Shown here one piece after another: positions 29,201 to 37,292 of a stretch of DNA of 45,511 bases. Each line of letters starts with the position of its first letter. Positions within the stretch are counted from its first letter, which is position 1. The notes beneath the pieces were generated by a model. The model worked only from the letters and a program-made list of their open reading frames with translations, was not told where the DNA came from and searched no databases. Location: positions 1-45,511 of the forward strand of contig JAFSJY010000066.1 in NCBI GenBank assembly GCA_017449215.1, read 5' to 3'. Origin of the DNA: Acholeplasmatales bacterium. GTDB lineage: Bacteria > Bacillota_I > Bacilli_A > Acholeplasmatales > Anaeroplasmataceae. The position numbers and the translations under genes were made by a program.

Positions 29201-30438
29201 AGCATTTCAATACAATATAAGTCTTGTACTAATACATTCTTTTGACCTAATCTAATAACACCAACATATAGGGCAATAGATGACATTAGGAATAATCCAG
29301 ATGGAATCATACCTACCATCGCACCAGCTGTTCTTCTTATGTTATTAAATAGTGATACCTCTTGATTGAAATACATTCTTAGGAATAATAGTAAACCAAA
29401 GATAATAACTGGAATAAACATGAATTTAATAATTCTATTTAATGAAATTAATAAATCACTCTTTGGCTTTTTATACATCTTAGCTTGGCTAGATAATTGC
29501 TCAATATAATTATCCTTACCAACCTTATCAACCTTAGCGGCACATTTACCAGAAATAACGAATGAACCAGATAATAGCTGATCTCCTGGCTTCTTAATAA
29601 TTGAATCAGATTCACCAGTTAATAATGATTCATTAACCTCAATCTGACCAGCCATTACGATCGAGTCAGCACAAATTTGCTTTCCGCTTTCTAGTAAAAT
29701 AATATCGTCTAATACAACCTCATCGGTTCTTATTTCCTTAACAATACCATTTCTTCTAACATTTACACTTGATTCATTCATTAATGATAAGCTTTCAATA
29801 GTCTTCTTAGCTCTAATTTCCTGAATAATACCAATAGTAATATTAATTAAAACGATTAATAAGAATGATAAGTCTGTAATTGGTTCAAATCTTTTATATG
29901 TAATCGCAACAATAATTAGAATTGCAGCTAAAGCAAATACTAAGAAATTGAAGAATGATATTACATTACCTGCAATAATTTTTCCAACAGATTTAGTCTT
30001 CTTATCATTTGTCTTATTTACTCTTTCGTCAATTATTCTTTGTTCAACAATTTCAGAAGGTAAGCCAAATTCAGGATCTACATCATATCTTTTTAATATA
30101 GAAGGATTCTTTCTTAAATCCTTTCTATGAGCCTTAATCTTTTTATATTGCTCCTTTTGAAGCTTTTTATTCATCTTAGATTCAGCTTTTTGAATTCTTT
30201 TTCTTTCAGCTTCAGGTAAAAATTCTACCTCATCAATTACCTTAGCCTTGATGTCTTCATCTTCCTCAGTTTGAGTCATTGCTAACGCATCTTTCTTTCT
30301 AAATTCATCAAGATCGTCTACGTTAAATCCATCCTCTAGGGTAGTTTCATCGGCTTTAAGATCCTCTTCAGAATTTTTAGCTAGATATTCAGTTAATTCT
30401 TGTTCATTAAACTCTTCTAGTTTAGAATTCTTTTTCAT
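26299..30438 (-). CDS. P-type cation ATPase with a large extracytoplasmic domain
   Basis: An ion pump of the CtpE-like branch; the ion is not deducible, calcium being the best guess from that family. After a charged ~150-residue cytoplasmic N-extension come paired membrane helices (~155-210), the actuator with LLTGES (277-280), helices with GMIPSGLFL, the phosphorylation motif DKTGT (Asp425), and the hinge TGDGVNDILALRAADCSIALGSG. C-terminal helices follow. Then, unusually, residues ~870-1330 are a polar, Tyr/Asp-rich segment without membrane helices, closed by a final helix (VIFLLALCLAAGPLMRLY) and a short basic tail; topology puts this segment outside. Normal relatives are about 750-900 residues. 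I take ATG at 30438 (AGAGG 8 bp upstream); GTG at 30447 is in frame but lacks a site. The gene overlaps mrnC by 17 bases and ends the cysS operon. Confidence 0.88.
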   Translation of the reverse strand: MKKNSKLEEFNEQELTEYLAKNSEEDLKADETTLEDGFNVDDLDEFRKKDALAMTQTEEDEDIKAKVIDEVEFLPEAERKRIQKAESKMNKKLQKEQYKKIKAHRKDLRKNPSILKRYDVDPEFGLPSEIVEQRIIDERVNKTNDKKTKSVGKIIAGNVISFFNFLVFALAAILIIVAITYKRFEPITDLSFLLIVLINITIGIIQEIRAKKTIESLSLMNESSVNVRRNGIVKEIRTDEVVLDDIILLESGKQICADSIVMAGQIEVNESLLTGESDSIIKKPGDQLLSGSFVISGKCAAKVDKVGKDNYIEQLSSQAKMYKKPKSDLLISLNRIIKFMFIPVIIFGLLLFLRMYFNQEVSLFNNIRRTAGAMVGMIPSGLFLMSSIALYVGVIRLGQKNVLVQDLYCIEMLARVNCICLDKTGTITDGTMVVKNVIDYEQIAGLATKNIVSAILNALPDRNMTSDALINKFGLSKRMKYTGTIPFSSQRKFQAVTFDKYGTFALGAPEFVLGDAYKSVSKDVEKYAKLGYRVLCLAYVPGYIENNALPEGEMTVVSMILIEDNIRQNAISTIKYFKESGVEVKVISGDNPITVSKIAERAGVPNAINYVSLEGMDDNEVARAALKYTVFGRVSPSQKRIIVLALQHAEKCVAMTGDGVNDILALRAADCSIALGSGSDATRSCSHLVLLDSDFGSMPSVVAEGRRVINNVTSVASLFLTKTIFSLLLAIVAIFTGVYPITPKQLIIIDILAIGIPSLILVNEPNNNTFSGRFLSNVIKKALPGALVITMLSSLIFILKDMLHLDDKSLTTIIVITASHTCLMVLFKACRPFTMIRKILFTTCYTVFLIMIIMLPNLLELRPIMSLFDYYSDNQEFTYMKEFPEISISTANYFVIDGKITNIRADGDKKVLTRLSKTKDPNKDATVLNYYAINGEETDILINMPTISYDNKGNIFAGGYLIDGVSYYDGIDDDLIVDSHGKVYINDYNYPVYTTLVKDNDYYGYKMNYGTYVETEARRQYSILPKVEIENNRYIFNGVVEDDGYYPVSSSISQIFTGDSTQITINPDTLELLINGDPVKKVMNNGSDGGTYRVSMPVISTTGNVRTAGVSPRRLYFDAVPSGRNIFELYGAKEKVDEYVNMRDSYAYTIYTLDKDDNKVYYTYFEAYDLVFKNVYDYLPSNVAPGNPDLDDIQLADYVDNKFKFEKFYEDDFKGFYDRNTNEINVNSGITPLSFKVDMDKSEYSLTHVIETGEYLDDGDTKISLNEKQFAPTITVSDDLHYVIGGYYTDYEHSIGKELVETYYSNDNKYYLQLGDYKTTYEVSVVTSTGGIVTALSVNNVIFLLALCLAAGPLMRLYQYAIPWIKKQFDNIGKLINKW

Positions 30439-30823
30439 CCTTTTCACCTCTTAATCTAATACATAAATTAATAAGCTCCTCTAATCTTTCTGTTTTATCA
30501 TCAAGATAAAGAAAGCCCATTAAAGCTTCAAATCCAGTTGCGTCCAGATAATCCTTTAATTCAAGATTCTTTCTAGAGCTATTAACATGTGAGTTTCTTC
30601 CACGCTTAAAAATCATTATTTCTTCATCGTTTAAAATATTTAATTCTAAAAACTTATGAATAAAAAATGATTGTCCCTCACCACTTGTATATTTAATTAC
30701 TTGCTTATGTAAATCATTAACCTTTGTATAACCTAATGATAGCACATATTTTCTAATATATAATTCGAAAATTGCATCACCAATATAAGCAAGTGATAAT
30801 CCATTATATGAATTAGCATTCAT
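30422..30823 (-). CDS. mrnC: Mini-ribonuclease III
   Basis: RNase III-like nuclease without a dsRNA-binding domain that trims 23S rRNA precursors in Bacilli. The signature LSLAYIGDAIFELYIR holds the catalytic Asp, and DYLDATGFEALMGFLYL the second acidic cluster (Glu-Ala-Leu-Met-Gly). Length 133 from the ATG at 30823, which overlaps the cysS stop as TAATG and has GGAAG 8 bp upstream; an in-frame ATG at 30838 would add MEDFI. Position directly after cysS matches B. subtilis. Confidence 0.93.
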   Translation of the reverse strand: MNANSYNGLSLAYIGDAIFELYIRKYVLSLGYTKVNDLHKQVIKYTSGEGQSFFIHKFLELNILNDEEIMIFKRGRNSHVNSSRKNLELKDYLDATGFEALMGFLYLDDKTERLEELINLCIRLRGEKDEKEF

Positions 30824-32151
30824 TATAAAATCTTCCATTCAATTAGCTTATTACGATAAATATCAGCTGTTTCAAAATCCTTATTATTTCTTGCTTCCAT
30901 CCACTTAGAATATGCATCTAACTGCTCATCATTCATTTTTTCAACGAATAAATTAATACCTAATACATCAAAGATAGTCTTAAATGTATTTAATTTAATA
31001 GCTGTCTCATCATAATTCTTAGAACGTAAGCTTGTATTGATTTCCTTAACAATATCATTAATTAATGTTAATACATTTTGTACATTGAAATCCTGATTCA
31101 TATATTCCTTAAATTTAGAAATATCAGAATCATTAACCTTATCAGTTAGCTTATTTTCATATTGTAATGTGTATAAAGCCTGCTTATAAGCTCTTTGCCA
31201 CTTATCATATTCCTTAGCATATTGATTCTTTAAATCCTCACTATAAGAAATAATAGAACGATAAGGTGAGAATAATATTAAGCTTCTTAAAATCATTCCT
31301 TCTTTTTTAGATTCTAAATCCTTAACATAAATAACATTTCCTAATGATTTAGACATCTTTTCACCAGCTAAATCAAGTCTACCTACATGAATCCAATATT
31401 TAGCTAAATGTGTCTTATATAAAGCTTCAAATTGAGCAATCTCATTTTCATGATGAGGGAATTTTAAATCCATACCTCCACCATGAATATCTAAACCAGT
31501 ACCAAATAGCTTATGGTTCATTACAACACATTCAGTATGCCAACCAGGTCTACCTTCACCAAATGGAGAATCCCATTTAATTCCCTCATCAGTCTTCTTC
31601 CATAATGCGAAATCAAGTGGTGATTCCTTCTTTGAATCAACAGAGATTCTAGCACCTGACTCTAAATCCTCAGTTACCTGATTAGAAAGGCAACCATAAT
31701 CTGCAATCTTTGATACTCTAAAGAATACATCTCCATCAACATTATATGCATAGCCCTTATCAATTAATTCTTGGATAAATGAAATCATTTCACCAATATA
31801 ATCTGTTGCGTGAGGAATTAAATCAGGCTTAGCTGAACCTACTTCCTTTACAGCATCAAAATAGGCATTTTCATAGAATGTAGCTATTTCCTTTTCTGTC
31901 TTATTTTGCTCTAATGCTTTTTTAATAATCTTATCATCAACGTCAGTAATATTAGATGCATATGTAACATCATAGCCTAAGAATTTTAAATATCTTCTCA
32001 TCATATCATAGAAAATTACAGGTCTTGCATTTCCGATATGAATATAGTTATAAACTGTAGGTCCACAAACATACATATTTACTTTATTCTCTTGTTGAGG
32101 AATAAATTCTTCCATTTTATTAGTCAATGAATTATATATTGTTAGTCCCAT
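30823..32151 (-). CDS. cysS: Cysteinyl-tRNA synthetase
   Basis: Charges tRNA-Cys. Features: MYVCGPTVYNYIHIGNARP (zinc Cys and HIGH), GWHTECVVM and GGGMDLKFPHHENE (zinc ligands), GEKMSKSLGN (KMSKS). Length 442 is slightly short compared with B. subtilis CysS (466), with the loss spread over the C-terminal region. AAGGAGAG precedes ATG. First gene of cysS-mrnC-ATPase. No clear promoter lies in the 56 bases upstream, which are mostly the neighbour's terminator, so some readthrough or a weak TATATAA -10 must supply transcription. Confidence 0.97.
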   Translation of the reverse strand: MGLTIYNSLTNKMEEFIPQQENKVNMYVCGPTVYNYIHIGNARPVIFYDMMRRYLKFLGYDVTYASNITDVDDKIIKKALEQNKTEKEIATFYENAYFDAVKEVGSAKPDLIPHATDYIGEMISFIQELIDKGYAYNVDGDVFFRVSKIADYGCLSNQVTEDLESGARISVDSKKESPLDFALWKKTDEGIKWDSPFGEGRPGWHTECVVMNHKLFGTGLDIHGGGMDLKFPHHENEIAQFEALYKTHLAKYWIHVGRLDLAGEKMSKSLGNVIYVKDLESKKEGMILRSLILFSPYRSIISYSEDLKNQYAKEYDKWQRAYKQALYTLQYENKLTDKVNDSDISKFKEYMNQDFNVQNVLTLINDIVKEINTSLRSKNYDETAIKLNTFKTIFDVLGINLFVEKMNDEQLDAYSKWMEARNNKDFETADIYRNKLIEWKIL

Positions 32152-32176
32152 AAAAATCTCTCCTTTTATATAGTGG

Positions 32177-32195
32177 AAAAAGAGCCAAAGGCTCT
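32177..32195 (-). terminator. Intrinsic terminator after the GLUG-repeat lipoprotein
   Basis: Minus strand AGAGCC-TTT-GGCTCT then TTTTT, 13 bases after the stop codon. It sits only ~30 bases before the cysS start. Confidence 0.75.
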
Positions 32196-32207
32196 ATTTC
32201 ATTTTTA

Positions 32208-34127
32208 TTAGTTAATTGTGTTAACGAAATTCTTAACGAATGTTTCAAAAACATCCTTATCAGAAGTTGGTTCAAATTTTGCAACATTACTAATATTAGT
32301 TAATGTAGATAAATCATCGTAATTAGTATAGCCAACCATTTCACCAACAAATAAGTATGTAGCTTCTACTTCCTTTGGAGTATAAGATGATGCCTTAGAA
32401 TAATTATCCTCAGATAATGTGTAATAAGGTGTAGAACCAAACTTAGTATCCTCATTAACATCAGCAACTGTTACAGCTAATGTATAGTAAGTAGCAGCTG
32501 AATCATATTCAGTAGCTAAATTGTAATCATCACCAGAAACTACATAATATGTACCTGCTTCTAATTCAGTTTGATCAGCAACTGTTGCTGCAGTAGCTTC
32601 AATTGTATAATAAATAGTTTCAGAAGCTATTTCATATTCAATTCCGTTTACAGTAACAACAGTACCAACTGCCATGTTAGAAATCTTATCATTCTTCTCT
32701 GTTTCAATTAAAGTTCTTTCTGAGCTTGAAGCCTTTCTAGTATCCTTAGCTACTACTTCAACATTACCAGTGAAATAACAATCGCTAATCTTACCAATAG
32801 TTCTATTTAATCTTCCTGCAAAACCACCGATTGCAGCTGTCTTATCAGAATCATTTGCAACTAAACGATCCTCATCAGAGGCTGCCTTAACACTTAAATC
32901 AGTTTTAGCAAAGCACTTAGAAATATTAACAAAACCACTATTAGATCCTAAGAATCCACCAACAGATAAATCAAATTTATCAGTTGAATCAGTCTTAGTT
33001 AATTCAATCTTTCCATTACAATATGAATTATAAATAGTACTTGATGAGCGTTCTACAAATCCAACAAAGCCACCAGCACGGAAATATCCTTCTGTACTTG
33101 ATGTAAACTTCATTACACCAGTAATACTACCAGCTGCGCTACATTCATCAGTAACAATCTTCTTTTCCTTACCATCAATCGTCTTTGTACCAATTGAATT
33201 ACCAGAAACCTTACCAGCAAATAAACCAACGTTTACCTTATATCTAGCTTGAGTAAAATTAATTGTTGCATCAGTAATTTGTGTATTAGTAAATGTAGAC
33301 TTATCTGCAGAACCTACAACACCACCAATATTAACATCACCAGATGAGCTTACTGTAACTGAGTAATTGACATTCTTAATTGTAACATTTGATACAGTTG
33401 TTGATTCAGCACATCCGATTAAAGAACCAGCTGAGAAAGTACCTAAACCATTTGATTCAACTGTAACATTCTCTAAAGTTAAATTAGAAATCTTTGCAGA
33501 CTTTGTATAACCAAATAAGCCATAATAGCTTAATGATGTAGTTGATAACTTAACATTTGAAATCTTATGACCATCACCATTAAATGTGCCATTAAATGCT
33601 TTATCTTCTGATTCAAATAATGATAATTCTTCACCATCAAAATCAATATCATTCTTTAAAATGTAGATACCATCATTATCATCTGTCATTTTCTTAAATT
33701 CTTCTTTTGAAGTAATTTCAATTGGCTTTTCATCATCATACGATAATGTAGTTACCTCTATTTCAGTAATATATGTATCTGTTGATTCATAGTTGATATA
33801 CATCTTGAATAAGTATTTAGTGTTGCTATCTAATCCATCGAATTCAACACTAGCTACTGTATTACTCTTATCAAAAGTAACCTTTTTGTAGTCATCTGAT
33901 GTATCCTTAGGTTCACCATTTTCATAACTATATTTTCTAATAATTGGATATGCATCGCCTGTTTCAAGCTTTGAATTAGCTTCAAATGTACAAGTAATTG
34001 TAACCTTGTTTGATGTAGGCTTTCCTTCCATAATTGCTTTAACTCCAGCTCCTCCAGAGCATGATGCAAGAGTTATAAAGCTTATCATTATAAACAATAA
34101 TCCAAGTAGCTTACTAATCTTTTTCAT
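32208..34127 (-). CDS. Surface lipoprotein with Fn3-like and GLUG-type repeats
   Basis: Function unknown. The signal peptide ends in TLASC (Cys23), a good lipobox. Residues ~30-125 look like a fibronectin-III/Ig-type domain. Residues ~130-480 carry GLUG-like repeats (recurring 'GLFGYTKSAKISNLTL', 'GGFVGFVER', 'GGFLGSNSG', 'GGFAGRLN'), a beta-helical pattern common in adhesins and IgA-protease-type surface proteins. Near 500-600 are two related ~40-residue units with the pattern 'YYTL...DDYNLATEYDSAATYYTL / PYYTLSEDNYSKASSY'. No catalytic motif or wall anchor other than the lipid. It is a single-gene transcript with its own promoter and terminator. Adhesion or matrix binding is inference. Confidence 0.6.
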   Translation of the reverse strand: MKKISKLLGLLFIMISFITLASCSGGAGVKAIMEGKPTSNKVTITCTFEANSKLETGDAYPIIRKYSYENGEPKDTSDDYKKVTFDKSNTVASVEFDGLDSNTKYLFKMYINYESTDTYITEIEVTTLSYDDEKPIEITSKEEFKKMTDDNDGIYILKNDIDFDGEELSLFESEDKAFNGTFNGDGHKISNVKLSTTSLSYYGLFGYTKSAKISNLTLENVTVESNGLGTFSAGSLIGCAESTTVSNVTIKNVNYSVTVSSSGDVNIGGVVGSADKSTFTNTQITDATINFTQARYKVNVGLFAGKVSGNSIGTKTIDGKEKKIVTDECSAAGSITGVMKFTSSTEGYFRAGGFVGFVERSSSTIYNSYCNGKIELTKTDSTDKFDLSVGGFLGSNSGFVNISKCFAKTDLSVKAASDEDRLVANDSDKTAAIGGFAGRLNRTIGKISDCYFTGNVEVVAKDTRKASSSERTLIETEKNDKISNMAVGTVVTVNGIEYEIASETIYYTIEATAATVADQTELEAGTYYVVSGDDYNLATEYDSAATYYTLAVTVADVNEDTKFGSTPYYTLSEDNYSKASSYTPKEVEATYLFVGEMVGYTNYDDLSTLTNISNVAKFEPTSDKDVFETFVKNFVNTIN

Positions 34128-34184
34128 AAATACCTCTTCTAACTTATGGATTTTATTATAAATAAACCATATTTAAACATTACT

Positions 34185-34213
34185 ATTATAACTTAAATGC
34201 TATCTTATATCAA
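34185..34213 (-). promoter_or_regulatory. Promoter of the GLUG-repeat lipoprotein
   Basis: Minus strand -35 TTGATA (34208-34213), 17-bp spacer, -10 TATAAT (34185-34190), close to consensus. Confidence 0.8.
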
Positions 34214-34279
34214 ATAAAATTTGTATATAAGCCTTCATAACCGCATAATTAACTTTATAAATGATTTTTACTTTTTATA

Positions 34280-34288
34280 TGATATAAT
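34280..34288 (+). promoter_or_regulatory. Extended -10 promoter of the activase genes
   Basis: TGATATAAT, an extended -10 with no good -35, about 85 bases before the activase start codon. It is divergent from the lipoprotein promoter. Confidence 0.6.
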
Positions 34289-34309
34289 GTATAAGTAAAA
34301 TTATTGCAT

Positions 34310-34329
34310 AAATGAAATTTATTTCATTT
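34310..34329. promoter_or_regulatory. 20-bp palindrome in the activase leader
   Basis: AAATGAAAT-TT-ATTTCATTT, perfect arms, about 20 bases after the -10. It is itself bracketed by two TTGCAT copies (34304-34309 and 34331-34336). Could be an operator or an mRNA hairpin. No cognate regulator is visible. Confidence 0.5.
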
Positions 34330-34373
34330 GTTGCATATTTAAAATGTATTATTTTTAAAAAGGGGGTAAACCA

Positions 34374-37292
34374 ATGCTTAGATTAGGACTTGACGTTGGT
34401 TCTACAACAATAAAATGTGTAGTAATGGATGAAAATGATCATATAATTTACAAAGATTATAAAAGACATTATTCCCACATAAAAGATAACATAATTTCAA
34501 AATTAAAAGAATTAAGAGAACAAAATATAATAGGCGATAAAATTAAGCTAGCCATTTCTGGTTCTGCTGGTATGGGTATGGCAGATGGTGCTCATATTCC
34601 ATTTGTACAGGAGGTATATGCCACAAGAATTGCTGCGAATAAGCTAATACCAGGCACAGATGTTATTATTGAGCTTGGTGGTGAGGATGCTAAGATTCTA
34701 TTCTTGACTGATGGTATGGAGGTTAGAATGAATGGCTCTTGTGCTGGTGGTACTGGTGCCTTCATTGACCAAATGGCTACATTATTAAATGTTGATATCA
34801 CTGAAATAAATGGTTTAGCAATGAATCATCAAAAGCTATATTCAATTGCTTCTAGATGTGGAGTATTTGCTAAAACAGATATTCAACCTTTATTAAATCA
34901 GGGTGCTTCTAAATCAGATGTCGCCGCTTCTATTTTCCACGCAGTTGTTAACCAAACTGTAGGTGGACTTGCACAGGGTAGAGATATTAAGGGTAAGGTT
35001 GCTTATTTAGGTGGACCTTTAACATTCTTATCAGAATTAAAGGCTGCATTTGATGAGGTTTTACATACTGAGGGTATTTGCCCTAAGAATTCATTATATT
35101 ACGTATCAATTGGTGCGGCATATTGCGCTAATGAGGAATTAAGCGTTGAGGATACTATTAAGAATCTAATTGATTTCTCTAATAAGGCTACATATGCTTA
35201 TAATTCACCATTATTTAAGGATGAAAGTGAATTAAAGGAATTTAATGAGCGTCATGCTAAGGCAAAGGTTGATACATTACCACTTGATGAATATAATGGA
35301 CCATTATATATGGGTATCGATTCAGGATCTACTACATTAAAGATAGTATTAATCGATGATGAGGGGAATATTAGATTTGATAAGTATCAGCCTAATAAGG
35401 GTAATCCTGTTTCTGTTATAAAGGATATATTAACTGATTTATATAAGAAATATCCAAATATCATTATAAAAGGCTCTGCTTCTACAGGCTATGGTGAGGA
35501 TTTAGCAAAGAATGCATTTAATTTAGATGGTGGCCTAGTTGAAACTATGGCTCACTATATGGCAGCCGCTAAATTTATGCCTGAGGTAGATTTCATTATT
35601 GATATTGGTGGGCAGGATATTAAATGCTTCAAGATTGAAAATAATGCCATTTCAAATATTTTCTTAAATGAGGCATGCTCTTCTGGTTGTGGGTCATTCC
35701 TACAAACATTTGCTAATGCATTGGGCTATGATATTAAGGATTTTGCTGAAATAGGATTAATGGCACCTAAACCAGTAGACCTAGGCTCTAGATGTACAGT
35801 ATTTATGAATTCTTCTGTTAAGCAGGCTCAAAAGGATGGAGCTACAATAGATAACATTTCTGCTGGTCTTTCTATATCAGTTGTTAAGAATGCCTTATAT
35901 AAGGTTATTCGTGCAACTAATAAAGAATCACTTGGTAAGCATATTGTTGTACAGGGTGGTACATTCTTAAATAAGGCTGTTTTAAGAGCATTCGAAAGAG
36001 AATTAGATTTAGAGGTTGTATGCCCTAATATCGCAGGCTTAATGGGAGCTTATGGTGCGGCATTATACGCTAAATCATTGAAGCTTGAAAAATCAAATAT
36101 TATTAACCATGATGATTTAATGAATTTTAAGCATGAAGTTAAAAACATCCAATGTAGTGGATGTAATAACCATTGCTTATTAACAATTAATTCATTTGCT
36201 AATAATCCAAATAAATTTATATCAGGTAATAAATGTGATAAGCCATTAGGAATAAAGGCATCTTTAAAGGGTAAAAACATTTATGAATATAATAGAGAAA
36301 GATTATCATCATACCTACCAATAGAAAATCCAAAGCGTGGTACTATTGCTATTCCTCTTGTATTAAATATGTATGAGCTATTACCTTTCTGGTATACATT
36401 TTTTACTGAATTAGGATTTGCTGTTAAAACATCAGGTTTTTCTGATGCTAAGCTATATAGTCTAGGACAACATACTATTCCTTCTGATACAGTATGCTAT
36501 CCTGCAAAGCTAGTTCATGGTCATATTGAAAAGCTATTAAACGATGGTGAGAAAGTAATCTTCTATCCATGTATGTCATATAATTATGATGAAAATATGG
36601 GTGATAACCATTACAATTGTCCTATCGTTGCTTATTACCCTGAAAATATTTTAAATAATGTTTCTAGAATAAATGATATAACATTCATTTCTGATTTCAT
36701 TGGAATTGATGTTAGAGAATTATTTGATAAGAAAATAAAGGTAATGCTTGATAAATACTTTAAGGGCATTTCTAAAAAGGAAATTAAGAATGCCGCTGAT
36801 AAAGCATTTAAGGAATATGAAGCATATCTTTCTGATATTAGAAAAGTTGGAGCTGAATATATTAAGGAAGCTAGAGAAAAGCATATGGAAATCATTGTTT
36901 TATCAGGACGTCCATATCATCAGGATCCTCAGGTTAACCATGGAATTGATAAGCTAATCGCTTCTATGGGAGCTTATGTAATAAGTGAGGAATCAATTTC
37001 TAATTTAAATTCAAAATTCCCTGTTCATGTATTAAATCAATGGACTTATCATTCAAGATTATATTCTGCTGCTAAGTATTGTACTCATGAGGATGATATG
37101 AATTTAGTTCAATTAGTATCATTTGGATGTGGTGTAGATGCTATTACAACAGATGAATGTAAGGCAATCTTGGAATCTAAGGGTAAGATTTATACACAGA
37201 TTAAGATTGATGAAATAACAAATCTAGGTGCGGTAAAGATTAGACTTAGAAGCTTATTTGCTGCACTTAAGCAAAAGAGGGAGGAAAAGTAA
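34374..37292 (+). CDS. 2-hydroxyacyl-CoA dehydratase activase-like protein, N-terminal part
   Basis: Related to the BcrAD/HgdC ATPases that activate radical 2-hydroxyacyl-CoA dehydratases by ATP-driven electron transfer. Two actin-fold ATPase domains in tandem: first ~1-255 (LGLDVGSTTIKCVVMD, NGSCAGGTGAFIDQMA with the cluster-binding Cys), second ~305-570 (GIDSGSTTLKIVLID, EACSSGCGSFLQTFA). Then a cysteine-rich segment CSGCNNHC...NKCDKPLG (~605-632) that may hold an Fe-S cluster, and a DUF2229-like region to the end. Usual relatives are single proteins of about 1400 residues; here 972 residues plus the next gene (431) make up that length. GGGGG site 7 bp before ATG. Its stop overlaps the next start as TAATG. 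No dehydratase gene is adjacent, so its client is unknown. Confidence 0.85.
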   Translation: MLRLGLDVGSTTIKCVVMDENDHIIYKDYKRHYSHIKDNIISKLKELREQNIIGDKIKLAISGSAGMGMADGAHIPFVQEVYATRIAANKLIPGTDVIIELGGEDAKILFLTDGMEVRMNGSCAGGTGAFIDQMATLLNVDITEINGLAMNHQKLYSIASRCGVFAKTDIQPLLNQGASKSDVAASIFHAVVNQTVGGLAQGRDIKGKVAYLGGPLTFLSELKAAFDEVLHTEGICPKNSLYYVSIGAAYCANEELSVEDTIKNLIDFSNKATYAYNSPLFKDESELKEFNERHAKAKVDTLPLDEYNGPLYMGIDSGSTTLKIVLIDDEGNIRFDKYQPNKGNPVSVIKDILTDLYKKYPNIIIKGSASTGYGEDLAKNAFNLDGGLVETMAHYMAAAKFMPEVDFIIDIGGQDIKCFKIENNAISNIFLNEACSSGCGSFLQTFANALGYDIKDFAEIGLMAPKPVDLGSRCTVFMNSSVKQAQKDGATIDNISAGLSISVVKNALYKVIRATNKESLGKHIVVQGGTFLNKAVLRAFERELDLEVVCPNIAGLMGAYGAALYAKSLKLEKSNIINHDDLMNFKHEVKNIQCSGCNNHCLLTINSFANNPNKFISGNKCDKPLGIKASLKGKNIYEYNRERLSSYLPIENPKRGTIAIPLVLNMYELLPFWYTFFTELGFAVKTSGFSDAKLYSLGQHTIPSDTVCYPAKLVHGHIEKLLNDGEKVIFYPCMSYNYDENMGDNHYNCPIVAYYPENILNNVSRINDITFISDFIGIDVRELFDKKIKVMLDKYFKGISKKEIKNAADKAFKEYEAYLSDIRKVGAEYIKEAREKHMEIIVLSGRPYHQDPQVNHGIDKLIASMGAYVISEESISNLNSKFPVHVLNQWTYHSRLYSAAKYCTHEDDMNLVQLVSFGCGVDAITTDECKAILESKGKIYTQIKIDEITNLGAVKIRLRSLFAALKQKREEK

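Noticed and set aside
30439-30447. GTG start for the P-type ATPase at 30447
   Set aside because: The ATG at 30438 is correctly spaced from AGAGG, whereas the GTG lies within that ribosome site.
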